Source: Kovacikia minuta CCNUW1 (lineage in GTDB: Bacteria > Cyanobacteriota > Cyanobacteriia > Leptolyngbyales > Leptolyngbyaceae). From it: a DNA stretch of 64,000 bases. The stretch spans positions 7,140,536 to 7,204,535 of the forward strand of contig NZ_CP083582.1 of assembly GCF_020091585.1 (NCBI RefSeq). Direction: 5' to 3'. Under the pieces are notes generated by a model, which had not been told where the DNA came from, searched no databases, and was given only the letters and a program-made list of their open reading frames with translations. Positions within the stretch are counted from its first letter, which is position 1; every line of letters begins with the position of its first letter. Of this stretch, positions 27,048 to 36,165 are shown in pieces. Made by a program: the position numbers and the translations under genes.

Positions 27048-27854
27048 CTAGCGCCGATTTTTGAAGGTGCGATCGAGCCGATACCAGGCATCTCGAACGG
27101 CATGTTTGGCTTTATCCCAACCTAACCCAGAAGAACCGTAGTTTCGCTCGTAATTGCGCTGCAACTCTGGCTCAACTTCATCGTAGGTTTTACCCTGGTT
27201 TTGGTAGTGAACGTAGCCTTCATAACCCGTCTGGTAGGCAGGCTGATAGCGATCGTAGGTCATATTGCGCTCATAGTAGGGCTGAGTGTTATAGTTCTGC
27301 CGCCAGTAGTCATCCTCATCGTTGAATAAGGAATTGTTCCTGACTCGATCCCAGGCGTCCTGTACCGCATATTTTGCATCCTCCCAACCCACATTGGTGG
27401 CGCTGTAATTTGCCTCGTAATTCCGCCGCAGTTCTGGCTCAATGTCCTCGTAATTTGTCCCCTGGTCGTAGTAGCGACCATATCCTTCGTAGCCGGTGCG
27501 GTAGGCAGGGGAGTAGTCTTCGTAGGTGCGATCGGTTTTTGCATAAGGACGAGAAGCATAATTTTCCCGCCAGTAAGCATCCTCAATGGTTGGATCGATC
27601 GACTCGGCAGCCGCCTTACCAGCCAGCCCCCCCACAACGCTACCGACAACTGCACCCACAGCGGCACCCACGGGACCACCCGCAGCACCAATCGCCGTTC
27701 CGATTGCGCCCGCTGCTGCTGCCCCAATGCCCGTACCCACTGGATGAGCACCGGGTTCCCCCGTAATCGGATCGGGATTAGCATCGGGATTAATATTTGA
27801 TTTATCAGCATCCGTTTCTAAACGGCGATCGCGTTTTTCCTGATCTCTACTCAT
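27048..27854 (-). CDS. Glycine-zipper protein with duplicated Tyr-rich C-terminal module
   Basis: 268 aa from the ATG at 27854, chosen because AAGGAGG lies 5 bp before it (27860-27866). The acidic/polar N-terminus (~40 aa) is followed by a Gly/Ala zipper (residues ~40-83, GAAAAGAIGTAIGAAGGPVG), then two copies of a ~75-residue module: YWRENY / YEDYSPAYRTGYEGY / YEDIEPELRRNYEANY / WEDAKYAVQDAWDRV and its counterpart YWRQNY / YDRYQPAYQTGYEGY / YDEVEPELQRNYERNY / WDKAKHAVRDAWYRL. The zipper suggests membrane insertion or association; the modules are of a kind found in stress-linked bacterial proteins, but function is not known to me. Own terminator downstream. Confidence 0.78.
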   Translation of the reverse strand: MSRDQEKRDRRLETDADKSNINPDANPDPITGEPGAHPVGTGIGAAAAGAIGTAIGAAGGPVGAAVGAVVGSVVGGLAGKAAAESIDPTIEDAYWRENYASRPYAKTDRTYEDYSPAYRTGYEGYGRYYDQGTNYEDIEPELRRNYEANYSATNVGWEDAKYAVQDAWDRVRNNSLFNDEDDYWRQNYNTQPYYERNMTYDRYQPAYQTGYEGYVHYQNQGKTYDEVEPELQRNYERNYGSSGLGWDKAKHAVRDAWYRLDRTFKNRR

Positions 27855-27859
27855 ATCAA

Positions 27860-27866
27860 CCTCCTT
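27860..27866 (-). promoter_or_regulatory. Ribosome-binding site AAGGAGG deciding the start at 27854
   Basis: AAGGAGG on the minus strand, 5 bp before ATG 27854. It makes the in-frame start eight codons earlier (27878) unlikely. Confidence 0.75.
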
Positions 27867-28094
27867 ATTTACTAACAAGTTTTTTTCAAAAAAATTGTTT
27901 TCCTTATGTTAGCGAGTAGCTTGGAATACCATCGTCTCTCAAAGGTCAGAAGTCTGTGGAACCATTCATTCACACTTAAAATGTGTGACCTAAGGTAGAG
28001 GTTGAACCCAATTTTGAAAATTATCCTGAATGGGAAATTGGGATGCGAATAATCCCGTTCTTTTCAGTAACCAAAACGAGTTAAGCAAAGAAAT

Positions 28095-28310
28095 ATGTTT
28101 CTACAAAATAAGGAGACTGGAGTTTTAGTGGAAATTTTAGACACTAAAGCATTGATTGATCCACTAGAGAATAAAATCCCTATTCAAGTGCAGGCGGGGC
28201 AGGAGGAGCAGGACCCAGAAAGTATCCCCAAGCAAAATTTAATTTTCCCCTCCGGCGAGAGCTTGCCTCGTTGCTGGCTTGATGCAGATTATCAAACTAA
28301 CGGTAAGTAA
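28095..28310 (+). CDS. Small conserved-looking acidic protein
   Basis: 71 aa, MFLQNKETGVLVEILDTKAL at the start and FPSGESLPRCWLDADY at the end. Both ends look like those of a small cyanobacterial family of unknown function that I recall only as hypothetical. The middle is Gln/Glu-rich and likely disordered. The leader region from 27880 to 28094 contains no other gene. It is followed by a bidirectional hairpin terminator. Confidence 0.6.
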   Translation: MFLQNKETGVLVEILDTKALIDPLENKIPIQVQAGQEEQDPESIPKQNLIFPSGESLPRCWLDADYQTNGK

Positions 28311-28364
28311 ATTGGCAGGGTGATTTTTGGTCCCGCGAGGATTGCGGACGAGTTCAAATTAAAA

Positions 28365-28399
28365 AAGGCAGTTTGAAAATTCAAACTGCCTTATCTTTT
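28365..28399. terminator. Bidirectional hairpin terminator
   Basis: A perfect 12-bp stem AAGGCAGTTTGA / TCAAACTGCCTT with an AAAT loop, followed by ATCTTTTG on the plus strand and preceded by AATTAAAA, i.e. TTTTAATT on the minus strand. It separates the convergent genes 28095-28310 and 28444-28800. Confidence 0.8.
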
Positions 28400-28443
28400 G
28401 TTTATCTATCAAACACTAAGGAGTAAGAGGTTTACGAGAGACT

Positions 28444-28800
28444 TTACTTGTCTCCAGTTACTCTTTCTAAAGCATTCTCAATTTTTTCCTGAACAGTAGT
28501 CGATCGGTTGGTATTTTCGGGACGCTTCATTTTATTAGCGTCAGCATCTTCCTGAACTTCGTTTAACCCCTTGTTTGAACGATCTTCAACCTCACCCAGC
28601 GACATGGGAGGAGATTTCAATACTTCTTGGGATTTTTCCAGGGTCTGATCTAGTTTAGCTTCACCTTTGGTTGGGCTGCTCTGGTGAGAGCTACCAGCAG
28701 CGATCGCAGGAACTGTACTAGAAACAAATAGCATCAAGCACAGGAAAGCTCCGACAAAAAAACGAGCTAACCGAGATTTAGATGGATGAATAAACTTCAT
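28444..28800 (-). CDS. Small secreted polar protein
   Basis: 118 aa from the ATG at 28800, with GGAGG about 9 bp upstream; a TTG two codons earlier is in frame. The N-terminal ~35 residues form a signal peptide (FFVGAFLCLMLFVSSTVPAI ending A-A). The mature chain is highly polar, rich in Glu, Lys, Asn and Ser and probably disordered or helical (EVEDRSNKGLNEVQEDADAN). No family recognised. The adjoining plus-strand small gene is convergent. The 600 bp upstream carry a MITE-like element and repeats listed separately. Confidence 0.65.
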   Translation of the reverse strand: MKFIHPSKSRLARFFVGAFLCLMLFVSSTVPAIAAGSSHQSSPTKGEAKLDQTLEKSQEVLKSPPMSLGEVEDRSNKGLNEVQEDADANKMKRPENTNRSTTVQEKIENALERVTGDK

Positions 28801-29095
28801 TTGCAAAAGCCTCCAAGGACTATATGAGTTCAGTGTATTGAGCTTGACTTCTCGTTACCCTTAAAACTCTCTTCGCTTACTTTTGTACAGGAAGAGTATT
28901 AACCGCTCAATCACCCTACAGACGGAAACTGGAAAGGAGCCATGAGGAGTGGAGTAATTCTACAGATAGATATAGGAAAACCAAATCTTTTTGAAACTGA
29001 CGCCAACCGTGGAAGTTTAACGAGATTAAGTACCGCGCCCAGGGTCTTGGCTTAACCCTCCGAGGGTTTGGTTAAAATGCACCGGTTCGGTCTTC

Positions 29096-29188
29096 TATAG
29101 CAGTCCTGAATCATTTGTGAAATAAGGAGAATTGTGAAAGTCTTTCCCTCCGGGAAAGCCCTTTCACAATCCAGATAGGATCGCTATA
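29096..29188. repeat. 93-bp hairpin MITE-like element, copy 2
   Basis: Same family and length as 20285-20377, in inverted orientation: starts TATAGCAGTCC and ends GGATCGCTATA. The core hairpin is TGTGAAAG.CTTTCCC / GGGAAAG.CTTTCACA. Compared with copy 1 both arms have changed together. A half copy is visible at about 5949-5971. Confidence 0.8.
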
Positions 29189-29198
29189 TAAATGCAAA

Positions 29199-29228
29199 AT
29201 CCCCAGCTTTATCTTAAAAGTTGGGGAT
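29199..29228 (-). terminator. Hairpin terminator downstream of DAHP synthase
   Basis: ATCCCCAGCTTT pairs with AAAGTTGGGGAT with one G-T pair. On the minus strand it is followed by TTTTGCATTT. It lies about 185 bp past the DAHP synthase stop, after a block of direct repeats. Confidence 0.55.
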
Positions 29229-29276
29229 CTTAGGATTGACATTGTAAGATCACTGCGATCTTGCACCAGTCTCAGA

Positions 29277-29395
29277 AACCGGGTTTCTTGCGAGAATCAA
29301 TGCCTGAAACCCTTATATTTGGTTTAGAAGCCCGGTTTCTCTGCCCTTGCTAAGAATGGTAATAGGAACCCGGTTTCTCTGCCTTTGTTGAGAAT
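29277..29395. repeat. Direct repeats built on GAAACCGGGTTTCT
   Basis: Three GAAACCGGGTTTCT-like motifs (about 29275, 29327, 29368) recur at 40-55 bp spacing, the last two followed by TGCC(C/T)TTG.T.AGAATGGT. They share the core motif with the 106-bp element family but are arranged as direct repeats. Confidence 0.65.
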
Positions 29396-29411
29396 GGTGC
29401 AAGATGTGAGA

Positions 29412-30524
29412 TCACTTAGATGGTTGTAACTGTCTGGTGGAAACGGCTTTTGCCAGATTCCGCAACATCTCAGTGGTGGTTCCAAAGTCAACGCAAGCAT
29501 CGGTAACACTTTGACCGTAAACAAGTTTGCTTAAATCTGGGGAAATTGGCTGATTACCAGCAATTAGGTGGCTTTCAATCATTCCTCCCATAATGTTTCG
29601 CGAACCTGCCTGAAGTTGCTCGGCAATACTCTGAAGCGCGATCGGCTGCTTGGTGTAATCTTTTGCCGAGTTGTCATGGCTACAATCAATCATGATGCGA
29701 TGATTGAGACCATGTTGAACCAGTTCGCTGGCAGCCTGGTTGACGTACTCTGCACTATAGTTGGGTTTACCTTTACCACCCCGCAAAACCAGGTGCCCAT
29801 CGGGGTTTCCTGTCGTCGTAACAATACTGGCTAAGCCGTGGGAATTGATGCCCAAAAAGCGATGTGGATGGCTGGCGGAAAGCATGGCATTCATGGCAAT
29901 TTTCAGGCTACCGTCAGTGCCATTTTTGAAGCCCACAGGCATCGAGAGACCAGACGCCATTTCCCGGTGGGTCTGACTTTCGGTAGTGCGTGCCCCAATT
30001 GCAGTCCAGGAGATGACATCCGCAATGTATTGAGGGATGATGGGATCAAGCAATTCGGTGGCGGCGGGCAATCCTAAGTGGGCCAGATCTAACAGTAATT
30101 TGCGTGCCCACCGCAATCCAGTATTGATGTCGTAGCTCCCGTCTAGATGGGGATCATTGATTAGCCCTTTCCATCCAGTCGTGGTACGTGGTTTTTCAAA
30201 GTAGACCCGCATGACAATTTCAAGCTGGTCTTCTAACTCTGTTCTTAGTCGGGCAAGTTTTTCGCCGTATTCCAGCGCTGCGTTGACATCATGAATGGAG
30301 CAAGGACCAACAATCATCAGTAAGCGTTGATCGTTCCCTTGCAGAATATTGCGGATGCGATCGCGGGTTTCTGAAACAACGGTCGCTGCCTTTTCGCTGA
30401 TCGGCAGTTCACTATGAATATATGCCGGACTCAGCAGGGGACGGGTTTCAACGACATGCAGGTCATAGGTCTTGCGCATAGGGTTTTCAGTTTCAACAAC
30501 TTTCAGGTTGTAGGTTGTGCGCAT
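29412..30524 (-). CDS. aroF: 3-deoxy-7-phosphoheptulonate synthase (DAHP synthase, class I)
   Basis: 370 aa. The AroF/G/H family is shown by IVGPCSIHD, EKPRTTTGWKGLINDPHLDG, LGLPAATELLDPI, GARTTESQTHRE and RGGKGKPNYS. The enzyme condenses phosphoenolpyruvate and erythrose-4-phosphate in the first step of the shikimate pathway. Which of AroF/G/H it corresponds to cannot be told; the symbol is generic. The N-terminus is odd: MRTTYNLKVVETENP is followed by MRKTYDLHVVETRPL, a 15-codon in-frame duplication. The family start corresponds to the second copy (ATG 30479). Stand-alone gene with a hairpin downstream. Confidence 0.93.
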   Translation of the reverse strand: MRTTYNLKVVETENPMRKTYDLHVVETRPLLSPAYIHSELPISEKAATVVSETRDRIRNILQGNDQRLLMIVGPCSIHDVNAALEYGEKLARLRTELEDQLEIVMRVYFEKPRTTTGWKGLINDPHLDGSYDINTGLRWARKLLLDLAHLGLPAATELLDPIIPQYIADVISWTAIGARTTESQTHREMASGLSMPVGFKNGTDGSLKIAMNAMLSASHPHRFLGINSHGLASIVTTTGNPDGHLVLRGGKGKPNYSAEYVNQAASELVQHGLNHRIMIDCSHDNSAKDYTKQPIALQSIAEQLQAGSRNIMGGMIESHLIAGNQPISPDLSKLVYGQSVTDACVDFGTTTEMLRNLAKAVSTRQLQPSK

Positions 30525-30734
30525 GGGATTTCCAAACTTATAACAGAGTGTGCGGATTTTCTATGAAGCGCTTACCCAATGTGGCAGCATTCCTTGCCGC
30601 TGCATGCAGTGAAGCCCCCGCACGCCATTCTAAGCCTGGATTGAACGCAAAAGAGGGATAGTCACTGATATTTCACAATCAATATATATCAGCTTTAAGT
30701 TATTTGCTTTTGAAGAGTAAATATAAAAATAGCA

Positions 30735-31649
30735 TTAAACAAATTCACTCTCTGGCAGGAAGCCATAGCAAAGAGCGATCGGAGAATTTTCAATTCCGTT
30801 CATGGGACATTCTTTGCGTCCACAATGAACGCAGTTTGCCTGAGTTGGGAGAATCAACTCAACTGCTGGATAAATACTGATTCCCTGTCGAACGAATGCC
30901 TGAGCTTCCAACTCGGAGATAGTGTTGCAGATCAAAATTGCCGATCGAATTTCCAGGGCTTCCCGTTGATAGTTAATTTGCTTCAAGGTTTCCCCAAACC
31001 CCTGGGTATCGGGTTTAATCAGCACCAGCACCTTTTGAGACAGGTTAGCAAAGCAGGCAGGTTTATCCTGCTCAAAAAAGTCTTTGTACTGGATGGTCAA
31101 GGTGCCATCGGGGTAATGCAAGGTACGCATGTGGCGCAAAAAAGGAATGGAAAAATTCCCATTCCTGTCGATCGCATTCCACCAGGACTTATACCAGGCA
31201 TCGCGCGGCAACCGCAGGATTTCCTCAATTTGTTTGGGGGCAAATCCTGACTCTGATAGAAGCGCAACAGTGGGGGCAAGGGAAAGATTTTGTCCCAGCG
31301 TTTGCATTTCAGATTCATGCTGGGTGAACCGTGCTAAATCCCGGTTTTCGCGGCTCCACCCCCCTCCTGGTGGGTAAGCTTCCGCAGGTTGGGGGGGATC
31401 TGCCAGTATGCACTGACTCACTTCAACATGCAAAACACCGTCGGCAGCCTGCTGATTCCCAACAGGCACTCCTACTTCTGCGGTGATTGCTCCAATGTGT
31501 CGCCCTTCAATCAGGGGAGGAATGCCGTTTGTCAAAAGGGATTTAAGCAGGTTGCTATCCGCGATCGCCAGGGCAATCTGAATTTGATCACGAATCTCTT
31601 CGACCTTGACCTGATCGTTCACCGGGTAAAACAGAGGGTTATTCGGCAT
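30735..31649 (-). CDS. Unknown cyanobacterial protein with C-terminal Cys motif
   Basis: 304 aa from the ATG at 31649, which has GAGGT 6 bp upstream; a start seven codons earlier (31670) is also in frame. The C-terminus carries CVHCGRKECPM, a compact three-Cys/one-His cluster that could bind a metal. A WYKSWWNAIDRNGNFSIPFL segment lies in the middle and an EAQAFVRQGISIYPAVELIL segment before the Cys motif. I know of similar cyanobacterial sequences only as hypothetical proteins. No gene partner; flanked by DAHP synthase and the MITE-bearing gap. Confidence 0.65.
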   Translation of the reverse strand: MPNNPLFYPVNDQVKVEEIRDQIQIALAIADSNLLKSLLTNGIPPLIEGRHIGAITAEVGVPVGNQQAADGVLHVEVSQCILADPPQPAEAYPPGGGWSRENRDLARFTQHESEMQTLGQNLSLAPTVALLSESGFAPKQIEEILRLPRDAWYKSWWNAIDRNGNFSIPFLRHMRTLHYPDGTLTIQYKDFFEQDKPACFANLSQKVLVLIKPDTQGFGETLKQINYQREALEIRSAILICNTISELEAQAFVRQGISIYPAVELILPTQANCVHCGRKECPMNGIENSPIALCYGFLPESEFV

Positions 31650-31957
31650 CGGCAACCTCTCTTTTAGCAATCAGGTCAAACGCAGCTGCGAACCCAAAGA
31701 AACTAACCTGCAACTATTGTGGCAGTAGTAGGGGATTCTTGCTCCTTCGTTCGCATTTCTTTTAATAAATTGGAGCAGAGGGAATAGGGGGCAGGGAATC
31801 GCTGGTCGGTGTCCGTAAGGGACGGGTTCAAAGCAATTTGGATAAAGCAGTCCCCTTAGAGGGTGTTTGAAAAGTCCTACTGTCGGTAGCAAAGATGCGA
31901 TCCCCCTAAGTTCCCCTTAATCAGGGGGACTTTAAGCCTGTTTCCCTCCTTTTTAAG

Positions 31958-32147
31958 GCTACCGTGTACACACAAGTCGGAAATCTGTGAACACAAGTCC
32001 TGAAACCCTTGCTCTGCCTCAACTTTGGAAATTGGCTGAAATCTCAATAATCTCGGCTTATTGAGAACCGGCAACGAGAAATCAAGGTTGTGGAGGATCA
32101 GGTTTTCGGAAAACGAATCAGCGATCGACTTGTGTGTACACCGTAGC
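31958..32147. mobile_element. 190-bp MITE, copy 1
   Basis: Terminal inverted repeats of 22 bp, GCTACCGTGTACACACAAGT.. and its counterpart with one mismatch, flanked by a 9-bp direct repeat CTTTTTAAG (31949-31957 and 32148-32156). No transposase is encoded. It is identical as far as I can read to 42627-42816 in inverted orientation. It sits in the 547-bp gap 31671-32217, among AGGGGGA-rich sequence and no gene. Confidence 0.9.
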
Positions 32148-32217
32148 CTTTTTAAGGGGAGTTAGGGGGGATCTCTGAGTGTTGCATCTTACAGTCCATA
32201 CCTTTTCAAACATCCTC

Positions 32218-32895
32218 TTAAATTCTTTTGAGTCCTTCTCGTTTGCTGAGGTTTGATAATCGGTGTTCGTTGCGCTGGATGTACTCAACTACTGCATTAC
32301 GGTTGGTTTTGGAATATTCGCGCAGTGCCCAGCCGATCGCCTTTTGAATAAAAAACTCCTTAGAATCCGCATTCAGGGTGCAGTAACGCCATAGCCTTTC
32401 TGCATCTGTGTTTTGTTTATAACTGAGCTGATGCAGGATAGCGGTTCGGCGCAGCCACAAGTTGTCGTGGGTGCTGTACTGTTCCAGGGTGGGCAGCAAT
32501 TCGGGAAAGCGGAAAACTAAAGAACCGACCAGGCGGGAGGCGATCGTATCCACCGTATCCCACCAGGATTTGTGAGTAATTAAATGCTCGATTGCAGGCA
32601 TGGCAACGGGGGAAAGCAGTTTTACCTGTTTACTTAGAAGGCTCAGGGCAGCATACTGGTACTCCCGCTGATCTTTCTCCCACAGCAACAATGCCACTTC
32701 AACCAGCCAGGGTTCGGTGACAAAAGGCGTAATTTCCGCCCAAATTGGCTTAGACAGTGCTTCCCGCTCAGGCGTTTGAATCCCCAGGAAGGGAAACAGG
32801 TTTTTCATGTAAGCCGCCATCTTTACGGCTTTTTCGGGATTACGATGGGCTTCGTACTCGCTGGTAATTCGCTGCACCAAGCTCAGGGGAATCAT
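32218..32895 (-). CDS. DNA alkylation repair protein, AlkD family
   Basis: 225 aa, all-helical, matching the HEAT-like AlkD family. SWWDTVDTIASRLVG contains the Trp and Asp of the active site, and FFIQKAIGWALREYSK is the conserved C-terminal helix with the second Trp. AlkD glycosylases excise N3- and N7-alkylpurines without base flipping (family knowledge). The gene follows uvrB on the same strand with a 2-bp gap, so the two repair genes are very likely one transcription unit. Confidence 0.88.
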   Translation of the reverse strand: MIPLSLVQRITSEYEAHRNPEKAVKMAAYMKNLFPFLGIQTPEREALSKPIWAEITPFVTEPWLVEVALLLWEKDQREYQYAALSLLSKQVKLLSPVAMPAIEHLITHKSWWDTVDTIASRLVGSLVFRFPELLPTLEQYSTHDNLWLRRTAILHQLSYKQNTDAERLWRYCTLNADSKEFFIQKAIGWALREYSKTNRNAVVEYIQRNEHRLSNLSKREGLKRI

Positions 32896-32897
32896 GA

Positions 32898-34895
32898 TTA
32901 TCGACCGAGTAATTTGTCTCGCAGATTTTTGATCCGATCGCGCACTTTTGCGGCTTCCTCAAACTCCAGTTTCTTGGCTGCTTCTTTCATTTGTGCCTCT
33001 AGTTGCGTAATCAGCTCTGGAATATCCTCCAGCGGCATATCATCGGATTGTTCGTAGGCTTGCTCCAATTCCTGAGCATTGAGCCGACGAGAAACTTCCA
33101 GAAAGGCAAGGATCGAGTTTTTGGACTTGGTGGCGATCGTTTTTGGGGTGATGCCGTGTTTCTCGTTATACTCCATCTGGATCTCACGCCGACGGTTGGT
33201 TTCACTAATCGCCTTGTCCATACTGTCCGTCAGGTTGTCGGCGTAGAGGATTGCTTGCCCCTGAACGTGGCGGGCTGCCCGCCCAATCGTTTGAATTAGC
33301 GATCGTTCGGCTCGCAAAAATCCTTCCTTGTCTGCATCCAGAATTGCCACCAGTGAAACTTCTGGCAAATCCAACCCTTCCCGCAACAGGTTTACGCCAA
33401 TCAATACATCGAAGACCCCTTCGCGCAAATCTTGAAGGATCTCGATGCGTTCGATCGAATTAATTTCTGAATGGAGATAACGGACTCGCACACCCCGTTC
33501 CTGGAAATATTCGGTCAGATCCTCTGCCATCCGTTTGGTTAAGGTCGTTACCAGGGTTCGTTCCTGCCGCAGCACCCGCTCCTGAATTTCATGCAGCAGA
33601 TCATCGACCTGCCCGGTTGTTGGACGAACAAAAATTTCGGGGTCCAGAATCCCAGTGGGTCGAATAATCTGTTCCACCACCCGCTCCTCGGAAATTTCCA
33701 TTTCCCAATTACCCGGAGTGGCGGAAACAAAGATGCACTGATTTACCTTTTGCCAGAACTCTTCCGCCTGCAAGGGACGGTTATCTGCGGCACTGGGAAG
33801 CCGGAAGCCATGTTCGATCAACACTTTTTTGCGTGCCTGGTCGCCGTTGTACATGCCGCGCAATTGGGGAATCGTGACGTGGGACTCATCGATCACCAGC
33901 ATCCAGTCCTTGGGAAAGTAGTCGATCAGACACTCTGGAGGTGCCCCGGCTTCCCGTCCAGCCAGGTGGCGAGAGTAGTTTTCCACGCCATTGCAAAAGC
34001 CCACTTCCCGCAGGATCTCTAGATCGTAGCGGGTGCGCTGTTCCAGTCGTTGGGCTTCGAGCAGTTTGCCCTGCTGCTCGAATCGCTCCAGTTGCTCTTT
34101 CAGTTCCGCTTCGATCGCCTGACAGGCTGCCAGCAACCGCTCCTCTGGAGTGACGAAGTGGCGGGCGGGATAAATGTTCACCGCTTCCATACTCTGCAAC
34201 GTACTGCCCGTAACCGGATCGACGTAGCGAATCGCATCAATTTCATCGCCAAAAAACTCTACCCGGATAATCCGATCCTCATAGGCAGGCCCCACTTCCA
34301 AAACATCCCCTTTGACCCGAAAGCGTCCCCGCCCCAGATCCAGATCATTACGGGTGTACTGTACCGAAACCAAATCCCGAATAATCTGACGCGGGTTCAT
34401 TTCCTCACCCACACGCAACGGAATTGAAGCTTTCAAATACTCCGCCGGAATTCCCAAACCATAGATGCAGCTGATGGAGGCAACGACAATTACATCATTG
34501 CGCTCAAACAACGATCGCGTCGCCGAGTGCCGCAGCATATCAATTTCCTCGTTAATCGAGGCGGTCTTTTCAATATAGGTATCGGAAACGGGAATGTATG
34601 CTTCTGGCTGGTAGTAGTCATAATAACTAATGAAGTACTCCACCGCGTTGTCGGGAAAGAACTCCCGCAACTCGTTGCACAACTGGGCTGCCAATGTTTT
34701 GTTGTGCGCCAGAACCAGCGTCGGTTTGCCCACCTTTTCGATCACACGGGCGATCGTATGGGTTTTTCCCGTACCCGTTGCCCCTTTCAGGGTTTGAAAC
34801 CGATTTTTTGCATCAATCGATTGGGTCAGTTCGGCGATCGCCCTGGGTTGGTCGCCTGTCGGTTCAAACGGAGCTTGAATCTTAAATTTCGCCAT
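32898..34895 (-). CDS. uvrB: Excinuclease ABC subunit B
   Basis: 665 aa, normal for UvrB. Walker A is GATGTGKT (about residues 39-46), the beta-hairpin region reads [10 protein letters not shown], the DExx box is VIDESHVT, helicase motif VI is QTIGRAARH, and a C-terminal UVR domain ([20 protein letters not shown]) is present. UvrB is the damage-verification helicase of nucleotide excision repair, loaded by UvrA and cut with UvrC. The adjacent AlkD gene makes a small repair operon. Start ATG 34895; ribosome-binding site is weak. Confidence 0.97.
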   Translation of the reverse strand: MAKFKIQAPFEPTGDQPRAIAELTQSIDAKNRFQTLKGATGTGKTHTIARVIEKVGKPTLVLAHNKTLAAQLCNELREFFPDNAVEYFISYYDYYQPEAYIPVSDTYIEKTASINEEIDMLRHSATRSLFERNDVIVVASISCIYGLGIPAEYLKASIPLRVGEEMNPRQIIRDLVSVQYTRNDLDLGRGRFRVKGDVLEVGPAYEDRIIRVEFFGDEIDAIRYVDPVTGSTLQSMEAVNIYPARHFVTPEERLLAACQAIEAELKEQLERFEQQGKLLEAQRLEQRTRYDLEILREVGFCNGVENYSRHLAGREAGAPPECLIDYFPKDWMLVIDESHVTIPQLRGMYNGDQARKKVLIEHGFRLPSAADNRPLQAEEFWQKVNQCIFVSATPGNWEMEISEERVVEQIIRPTGILDPEIFVRPTTGQVDDLLHEIQERVLRQERTLVTTLTKRMAEDLTEYFQERGVRVRYLHSEINSIERIEILQDLREGVFDVLIGVNLLREGLDLPEVSLVAILDADKEGFLRAERSLIQTIGRAARHVQGQAILYADNLTDSMDKAISETNRRREIQMEYNEKHGITPKTIATKSKNSILAFLEVSRRLNAQELEQAYEQSDDMPLEDIPELITQLEAQMKEAAKKLEFEEAAKVRDRIKNLRDKLLGR

Positions 34896-35073
34896 AGGGA
34901 TGAGGAGTGGGAATAGGAGGCAGATTCTTCTCTATGATGACGAATTTTATTTGGATTGGGGGTGATCGCAATGAGTACCCGATCGGGGGGATTTCAATTG
35001 GGGCGATCGTCGTCATAATGGATGCGTTTGATAAAGCCTTGCCTTTTCCATCCATTCCCAAGGAGCCAGATTC

Positions 35074-35808
35074 ATGCTGACCAATCGCGAAGGACAACGG
35101 GTTCCCAATGTTACCTTCCGCACTCGCCATAATAACCAGTGGGTGGACGTTACTACCGATGATTTGTTTGCGGGCAAAACCGTTGTGGTCTTCTCCTTGC
35201 CGGGAGCCTTTACGCCCACCTGTTCCTCCACCCATGTTCCTGGCTACAACGAACTGGCAAATGCCTTTAAGGAAAATGGGGTGGATGAGATCGTGTGCCT
35301 GTCGGTGAACGATGCCTTTGTGATGAACGAATGGGCACGGGAGCAAAACGCCAAAAATATCACCATGATCCCCGATGGCAATGGAGAGTTTACAGAAGGC
35401 ATGGGAATGCTGGTGGACAAACACGACCTGGGGTTTGGCAAACGTTCCTGGCGCTACTCTATGCTGGTTAAGGATGGGGTGGTGGAAAAAATGTTCATTG
35501 AACCGGATGAACCGGGCGATCCATTTAAGGTGTCCGATGCGGAAACCATGCTGAACTATATTAATCCCGGTGCCACCAAACCCAAGTGTGTTTCTCTGAT
35601 TGCCCGCATTGGTTGCCCCTATTGCGCCCGCGCCAAGGCAATGCTGAAGGATCAGGGAATCGATTTTGAAGAAGTTACGTTGGGGCGGGATGTGACGATG
35701 TATTCTGTGCGGGCATTCACTGGAAGGCTGACGGTGCCCCAGGTTTTCATTGATGGCAAGCACATTGGTGGTTCTGAAGAACTGGCAGCATTTCTGGGTG
35801 TGGCTTAG
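35074..35808 (+). CDS. Hybrid peroxiredoxin-glutaredoxin
   Basis: 244 aa. Residues 1-165 are a Prx5-type peroxiredoxin with the peroxidatic Cys50 in [16 protein letters not shown]. Residues ~170-244 are a glutaredoxin domain with GCPYC and [18 protein letters not shown]. Such fusions (known from Haemophilus and several cyanobacteria) reduce H2O2 and alkyl hydroperoxides using glutathione, the Grx domain recycling the Prx domain. Upstream sequence overlaps nothing; uvrB is divergent 178 bp away. The next gene on the other strand ends 10 bp downstream. Confidence 0.93.
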   Translation: MLTNREGQRVPNVTFRTRHNNQWVDVTTDDLFAGKTVVVFSLPGAFTPTCSSTHVPGYNELANAFKENGVDEIVCLSVNDAFVMNEWAREQNAKNITMIPDGNGEFTEGMGMLVDKHDLGFGKRSWRYSMLVKDGVVEKMFIEPDEPGDPFKVSDAETMLNYINPGATKPKCVSLIARIGCPYCARAKAMLKDQGIDFEEVTLGRDVTMYSVRAFTGRLTVPQVFIDGKHIGGSEELAAFLGVA

Positions 35809-35817
35809 CTATCCGGG

Positions 35818-36165
35818 TCATAAGGGTAAAAACTGCACCCGATTTGTAAAGTCTTCTGGATTGCCAATTTTGGCAATAATCTCCAAGTCGCGGATGCAAT
35901 CACCGATCGATACAATCAGTTGATGAGCATAAATCACCCCAACAAAGCCCATATTCATCGACTGACGACGATTGGATTCAACTAAAAAGTCCCGATCTTG
36001 GGTGAAGACAACACGCCCCAATTCTGTAGCTCGATCCAGCACTAATGGGTCAGATAAGCCCGCACGGCTATCTTCTTGCACGGTAAGTACATCCACTTCC
36101 CGTAAACGTAACCCGTGAGTAATTGCTGCATGAACGTTTTCATCCATATAGAAAGCCAGGCTCAT
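35818..36165 (-). CDS. DUF5615 PIN-like toxin
   Basis: 115 aa. Starts FYMDENVHAAITHGLRLREV, then VLTVQEDSRAGLSDP and VVFTQDRDFL: the acidic residues of the PIN-like fold in DUF5615 proteins, predicted ribonuclease toxins. Its ATG overlaps the end of the upstream DUF433 gene by 4 bp, the usual arrangement of this toxin-antitoxin pair. Target RNA unknown. Confidence 0.85.
   Translation of the reverse strand: MSLAFYMDENVHAAITHGLRLREVDVLTVQEDSRAGLSDPLVLDRATELGRVVFTQDRDFLVESNRRQSMNMGFVGVIYAHQLIVSIGDCIRDLEIIAKIGNPEDFTNRVQFLPL

Noticed and set aside
30540-30734. Possible tRNA or leader RNA between DAHP synthase and the next gene
   Set aside because: No cloverleaf, T-loop or attenuator peptide could be found.
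31877-32074. 65-codon frame across the first MITE as a transposase fragment
   Set aside because: It reads through the MITE and its flank; the MITE part is too short and shows no transposase motif.
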